Positions 8,388 through 12,947 of a stretch of DNA of 12,947 nucleotides are shown here, in pieces. Within the stretch, counting starts at the first letter, position 1; every line of letters begins with the position of its first letter. A program made the position numbers and the translations under genes. Source of the stretch: Thermomucor indicae-seudaticae (Eukaryota > Mucoromycota > Mucoromycetes > Mucorales > Lichtheimiaceae); assembly GCA_000787465.1 (NCBI GenBank), contig JSYX01000233.1, positions 1 to 12,947 of the forward strand, in the 5' to 3' direction. A model generated the notes under the pieces. It did not search any database and was not told the DNA's origin. It saw only the letters and a program-made list of their open reading frames with translations.

Positions 8388-10218
8388 TTAAATTGGTATC
8401 TTGTCCACTTCAGCTCTAGCCTCTTGCCACGACTCAAGGTTCTAAACCAACGAGTTATTATTACGATTATGGACACCGCACAGCAGATTTTCATTACCCT
8501 TTGGCAATACCGGATATGGATCTTTGCATAAGCAATCAGCATGTCACGCAGATCGCGTATCTTTTCCCGCTGAAACCGGTCCAGTTCGGCCTGCAGCTCG
8601 GTAGAAGCTGCACCCAGATCTTTGCGCGTCACTTCCAGTGCTTCTTGCAACTGTTTTATTTACCATTAGTACCTGTTTGCCTGACCTTCTTTTGTCGTTA
8701 CTTACCACCGTCATGGCATCCTTGGTCCTTCCAATCTGATTCCGTCGGGTTGCCTCCGGGTCCACGTCAATAATGCCTTGTAAAGAATGGCCGACTGCGT
8801 TAATCACCCTCATGGGACTACTGCCCCACGTCCGCGCAGACCGGCGTCGCGTCAGGACTATCGATGACGATGGTGATGACCCATTCATTATTGTTGTTGT
8901 TGTACTACCATTTTCATTCTCATGAACCCCGTTGAGTTCATCGATATCCACCGCGTTACTGCCAATGGTTCTCTCACGGCTGATCGCCTCTTCTAACCGC
9001 CGCGCTTCATTTTCCATTTCCTGTAAAGTCTCCAACGTCTCTGCCTTGTTCTCCAAGGAAGTCTCGATCATTTCCACCTGTGCATGCTTTAGGTGGCGGA
9101 ACCGTAGCACTTGCTTGATAATGTGGGCGAACTGGGAATGCTCTTGGATTGGTTCGGCAAATTCGCCCTCCAATGCCGTGACCTTTTCCCGGTCAATCAT
9201 ACCATCACAAAGAATACAGTTAAAGAGAGACTTACCATCTGTGCTGTCTCTGTATACGAAGCATCGACAGCTTGACCAATCTTTTCAATCGCATTCGCAA
9301 GTGCGCCTGATTCATTCAAGCTGAAGCCATTGTACACTGCACCGAGTTCTGCATAATCATTGGCCAGTTCTCCCAGTCGTCGGATCACTTTGCGTTGGGT
9401 TTTATCGAGGTTATTGCTCATGTGATTCGCGATCCGGAAGGTGAACTTTTCCGATTCTTCAAAGCGAGGATCAGGCGACTTGAGGATATAGGTGGCAGAC
9501 GGTATCGGGATCAGATTGCTGGATAGGAGGGCTGTGTAGGTGTGAGCCTGGAGATCGGGATGTTTACTGACGACCATTTGTAACGGATTTCTTGGCAGCA
9601 TTGATAAAGGTGGTGAATGGAGTACATCTGACTGGCAGTGATAATGAGTCGTCCTCTCAGTCAACATGCTTTATACATGTACGTACCCAGATCACACCGT
9701 TCTCCAGAAAACGATGAAACACATGATCTCTGCCTAGCTCGGGATGTCTTGCGACTCGATTCAAGAACGTCTGGAGCATTCGTTTTCGCTTTTCTATCGT
9801 CGGCAAGTCATCCTTGACTCTTGCCTGTAAAACAGCATAGTCCACTTTTTGGTTTCCTCTGTGAGTCTCTTCTGGCACATAGAAAGACAGAGAGGCTTAC
9901 CCAAGGAATGCTTTTCAGGAATGGGCGGCACAATCTTTGTCGGATAAAGTCTGGTCAAGGCTTTTCGCAAGGACTCGAACTCGCTGTACCGATGCTTGGT
10001 CTCTATATCCTAATGCAACTTGACGAATGAGCCAGCGACTTCGATAATCTCTCATTGTCTTGTTTACGTACGCCAAGCCGAATGTTGTACACCACATACG
10101 TTTTCCCTGCTGGCGTGTCGGATTGCTTTTGTGCACCGGTAATGAATATATACGCATCGTCTTGTTGGAGCGCTCGGTCAATGTTGCAGTCGCAGAATGC
10201 TCGGGATGAGGCAACCAT
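8388..10218 (-). CDS. SNX41: Sorting nexin 41 / Atg20 (PX-BAR)
   Basis: Minus-strand exons: 10218-10072, 10009-9901, 9871-9687, 9631-9236, 9182-8706, 8650-8498 and 8441-8388; 506 aa (501 if exon 3 starts at 9856). The PX domain occupies about residues 15-125, with KHRYSEFESLR (54-64), the PPIPEKH loop (77-83) and EKRKRMLQTFLNRV. The second half is a BAR coiled coil, split by an acidic/Asn-Ser-Thr-rich insert encoded around 8960-8860, with an (ACA)n run; the last helix follows and the protein ends with NLESWQEARAEVDKIPI. Family knowledge: Snx41/Atg20 pairs with Snx4/Atg24 on PI3P membranes in endosome-to-Golgi recycling and selective autophagy. The family's usual long disordered N-terminus is absent here; the start ATG leads almost directly into PX. 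SNX7/SNX30 is the animal equivalent; Snx4 itself fits less well. Confidence 0.9.
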
Positions 10219-10501
10219 TATTGCTTTTTGTTTTTCAAAAAAAGCGGGAAAAAAGAAGGGAAATCACAAAAACCCGCTGGCTGCATTGGGGAGCGCATTA
10301 GGTCACGTGTGGAGAAGGGAAAATGATCATCCGTGTTGTTTGTCATGCAATGGCGAGAATTCAATGACTTTATCAAGATTCATTCGTATGGAATTATAGG
10401 GCACTGTAAGACTTTTTATTTACTGTGGGTACTGACTTTTACAACTGAAAACTACTTAGAACAACAGAAATTGAATGTGGGGTGGGATACTGCTAGATGT
10501 G

Positions 10502-11350
10502 CTACTTTTCTTTCTTCTTTCTTTCCTTGCGTTCCTTATGTTCTTTGTGTTCCTCGCGTTCCTCATGCTCCTTGTGTTCCTTTTCCTTGAACTCCTTTTC
10601 CTTGAATTCCTTCTCTTCCTTGCGTTCCTCACGCTCCTTGTGTTCTTTTTCCTTGAACTCTTTTTCCTTGAATTCCTTTTCCTCAAAATTCTTTTCCTTG
10701 AACTCTTCTTCTCTGTAGGGTCCGTGTCTGTAGTATGGGCCGTATCGGTAGTGTTCGTGGAATCGGTAGGGAGCGTAGACTCCGCCGTCATCACGCTTGG
10801 CGTATTCCTTGGCGCCATCCTTGAAGAAGGGCTTCTTGACTATGTACTTGTAGCCATCCCAGTACACATGGTCATTCTCGTACACATCGCCGTCCCAGTA
10901 GGTGTGCTTGTCCTTGTAGACGTGGCCATCCCAGTAGTAGGGAAGGCGGAAGCCATCTTTGAAGCCATCCTTGTAGAGGCCGTCACGGTAGTAAGGAGCA
11001 GCGAAGCCATCCTTGTAGAAGCCGTCGCGGTAGAAGCCTTTTCCATCCCAATTTTCGTGCTTCTTCTCAAAGTGTTCTTCCTCCTTTCTTTCTTCTCTTT
11101 CCTCTTTGCCCTTTCTTTCTTTTCTCTCCTCTTTCTCCTTCCATTCTTCGTCGCCGCTCTTGTCCCACTTGTGGTGGTACGGGTGCTTGCGGTGTTTCCA
11201 CCAGAAGCCTTCACGGTAGAATCCTGGTTCACGGTGTTCCTTGAATTCGTGGTGCTTCAGGCCATCGTCTTTTTTGAAGTCAGAGGTAGGAGAAGCCGTC
11301 GCAGAGAGGACAGCGAGAGCGGCAATAGAGAAAGGGATGGAGAAACGCAT
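10502..11350 (-). CDS. Secreted Asp-Gly/aromatic and Lys-Glu repeat protein, no known family
   Basis: Single-exon, 282 aa. Residues 1-20 form a clear signal peptide (basic MRF, hydrophobic core, SATAS before cleavage). Residues 21-100 are charged and rich in His, Lys and Glu. Residues 101-215 carry repeated aromatic-x-Asp-Gly units (YRDGF, YKDGF, YWDG); about a dozen DG pairs occur in the whole protein. Residues 216-282 are almost only Lys, Glu, Phe, His and Arg, including two 22-residue repeats. There is no cysteine, no second membrane segment and no GPI signal. A TATA box sits about 50 bp upstream of the ATG and the gene is intronless, unlike its spliced neighbours, which fits strong, regulated expression. 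A structural wall, spore-coat or matrix role, possibly binding cations through the Asp-Gly loops, is only a guess. I do not recognise the family. Confidence 0.85.
   Translation of the reverse strand: MRFSIPFSIAALAVLSATASPTSDFKKDDGLKHHEFKEHREPGFYREGFWWKHRKHPYHHKWDKSGDEEWKEKEERKERKGKEEREERKEEEHFEKKHENWDGKGFYRDGFYKDGFAAPYYRDGLYKDGFKDGFRLPYYWDGHVYKDKHTYWDGDVYENDHVYWDGYKYIVKKPFFKDGAKEYAKRDDGGVYAPYRFHEHYRYGPYYRHGPYREEEFKEKNFEEKEFKEKEFKEKEHKEREERKEEKEFKEKEFKEKEHKEHEEREEHKEHKERKERKKKEK
10556..10687 (-). repeat. Two 66-bp tandem units encoding a 22-aa Lys/Glu repeat
   Basis: Unit A (10556-10621) and unit B (10622-10687) match closely over the first 50 or so bases (GCGTTCCTCAyGCTCCTTGT...). They encode residues 244-265 and 222-243 of the secreted protein, sharing the core EKEFKEKEFKEKEHKE. 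This indicates growth of the tail by in-frame duplication. Confidence 0.85.
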
Positions 11351-11401
11351 TGTGATATGTGGACGATGATGGGGGCCTTTGGGCGGCTCATCCTGTTCCT
11401 C

Positions 11402-11408
11402 TTTTATA
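11402..11408 (-). promoter_or_regulatory. TATA box of the secreted repeat protein gene
   Basis: On the minus strand TGTATAAAAGAGG contains TATAAAA, 51 nt upstream of the ATG at 11350. The spacing leaves room for a start site about 30 bp downstream and a very short 5' leader. Confidence 0.65.
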
Positions 11409-11410
11409 CA

Positions 11411-11814
11411 TTTTCCATGAACTTGTTCCTCCAAACAATGGAAGTGCTTTACTTGGCATAGTCTTGTTCGATTAAAACAAAAGAAAAGTTGGCCGGCCTT
11501 AAAAGAATATGAAAACAATTGATACAAATGGCAACAAAACCAGTTTCAATGCGATTCAGGCAAGGAAACGACGATTCAGATGACAAGAGATCAGTTTAGT
11601 TATTGACACAAATAAACAATGCAAGCAGTGATCCAAACATATTGCGCACGGGCGCGCACAAAGTCTTCCGAAATTTGCGTAAACGAAAAAACAATAGCCT
11701 TCGACTTTCATGATCAATAGGATAGCACACACACTCATGATAAAAGTTTCATATTTCAGAAAGAGATAGTTTAGAGTCTATATTATATATGCACATTATA
11801 AGTTTGGTTAATTA
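11411..11814. other. AT-rich intergenic region
   Basis: No gene is recognised between the secreted-protein promoter and the transposase remnant. The stretch 11760-11815 is very AT-rich (TATATTATATATG), a plausible site for TA-targeted Tc1 insertion. No clean terminal inverted repeat could be paired, because the other end of the element is not resolved in the window. Confidence 0.4.
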
Positions 11815-12947
11815 GTCCTTTGTAATGCCCTCTGCCAGCATCAATCACACAAAGCCTGGCATCGTCGGGGGCACAAGGTCAGCTGCAAGTTCGACCCCCA
11901 GGCTCTGCCATTCTTGCTGTTAGCAGGGCGCAAGCTGCTCGGTGTTCTCGATGAACTTGCTGCGGTCCTTTATACGCCTTCCTAAGGCCCCACTAGAGAT
12001 GCTCCATTATGTTCAAATCGGGACACTGCGCGGGCCAGTACTCGAACTCTTTTATCTGCCAACGCTCCTTATACCGTACCGGTATGGCAGGTGGCTCCAT
12101 CCATCTTGGAAGATTTATTCGCGTCTCTGCTCTTCCTGGAGCGTCTTGAGGTACGGGATAGAATGGTTGGACAGGCAATTGACATATGCGTCCTGAGCCA
12201 TCCGTGATAACAAGCGGATCAACTCCATACCGTAACTGAACCCGTGGCAAAACCTGTGAGTCGAGACTATAGGGCGTACTTTACAACGCTCACCTTCTCT
12301 GCGGATAACCCTGGTATTTGCGTTCATTCCCAGAGATTGTAAAGCGCGATTCATCAGACCCAATGACGTTGCTTCATTGCTGGATTGTCCAGCCGGCCCA
12401 AAGCTGGCTTGCGAGCAGCTGGATGCGATTCGAAGCCATTCTCCTTCCGGTACTTCCATCACGGTGTTCCTGTGGACCGTAACCCCGGCAAGACACCTTG
12501 GCTAAAAGCATACGGCATTGTAGGGTCCTCCCGTACACTCAAACGAAGTAGCTTTAAGGAATCAGGGCGCTCTTTTTTGACGCTGAGGACCAACCTATGA
12601 CGAGCGTCCAAGACGCAACGGGCGGTGACATCAAGACATACGTTAGACCATCGTGCGGAGCGGCACAGAAACTCTGAACCGTTTTTCTAAATTAAGCGAT
12701 ACAAGGCCTTAGCGGAAGCCTACAGGAAAGATGATGGCTGATTCTGCGGCGTCTGCTTCTGGGTGCACCTGAAGCGAGCAGAGCGCCTGCGCCGGCACTG
12801 GAACCCGCCCTGGCCCAACGGCGAAGACGCGACGAAGAAGACTGTCGCAAAGACAAACCAAATGATGGCGGACAGCCTTCCAGGATCTCTTCAATGTCCA
12901 AGCAGCGGTGGTGTTATACAGTCACAGTTCAAAAGTCAAGGCCGCAG
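11815..12947 (-). mobile_element. Degenerate Tc1-like (DD34E) transposase remnant
   Basis: Read on the minus strand across several frames. RHRLVLSVKKERPDSL (12602-12555) matches the region after the Tc1 DNA-binding domain. VIGSDESRFTISGNERKYQG holds the first catalytic Asp (GAT 12355-12353). IFQDG holds the second (12105-12103). WPAQCPDLNIMEHL holds the Glu (12004-12002), about 34 codons after the second Asp, as expected of DD34E. A trace of the C-terminus (INAGxGHYK-like) reaches about 11815. Frameshifts lie between the blocks, and stops interrupt it, including TAG at 11995-11993 where Trp is expected after EHL, so it cannot encode an active enzyme. The N-terminal half beyond about 12650 is too decayed to read, and the right boundary may lie outside the window. 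Confidence 0.75.

Noticed and set aside
10475..11461. A 328-codon open frame on + encoding a Leu/Phe/Val-rich, membrane-like protein
   Set aside because: It is antisense to the secreted repeat protein. AAG, GAG, TTC and GAA codons read backwards give CTT, CTC, GAA and TTC, so a long stop-free hydrophobic frame follows automatically; it has no homology signal.
11887..11900. TTCGACCCC resembling a tRNA T-loop (B box)
   Set aside because: No pairing T-stem, acceptor stem or A box is found at tRNA distance, and the segment falls in the transposase C-terminal trace.

Overview
The window looks like nuclear DNA of a filamentous, early-diverging fungus, most likely Mucoromycota. That assignment is an inference. 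It rests on dense 44-74 nt introns, short intergenic gaps, fungal-type endosomal and mitochondrial proteins, a degraded gene that resembles (from memory) a multicopy family of Mucorales-type genomes, and a decayed Tc1-like transposon. No bacterial operon, CRISPR array, tRNA or rRNA was seen.

Layout: 1-690 holds no recognisable gene, but has a perfect 11-bp inverted repeat (28-70) and a short poly(A)-tailed insertion bracketed by a 13-bp direct repeat (626-689). SNX3, a retromer-associated PX sorting nexin, is on + (942-1624, 4 exons). Convergent to it is a 14-exon gene on - (4081-1739) encoding about 530 aa with a nuclear-signal/KEN-box N-terminus and a coiled-coil C-terminus resembling augmin subunit HAUS4. 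From 4428 to 6278 lies a decayed + strand gene with four in-frame stops and several frameshifts. TCD, the mitochondrial outer-membrane tRNA threonylcarbamoyladenosine dehydratase, is on + (6594-8299, 6 exons). It is convergent with SNX41/ATG20 on - (10218-8388, 7 exons). An intronless, TATA-driven gene on - (11350-10502) encodes a secreted Asp-Gly/aromatic and Lys-Glu repeat protein. The right end (about 11815 to the window end) is a broken Tc1-like transposase on -.

Splice models were built by hand. In all four spliced genes the exon lengths add up to whole codons, and the predicted proteins (162, about 530, 457 and about 506 aa) are uninterrupted. Functionally the genes are mostly independent housekeeping units. 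SNX3 and SNX41 both act in recycling from endosomes, but nothing in the sequence shows co-regulation. The least ordinary items are the secreted repeat protein, the KEN-box augmin-like gene, the altered nucleotide-binding residues of TCD, the poly(A)/direct-repeat insertion and the decayed family member. I found no clear evidence of a new multi-gene system.
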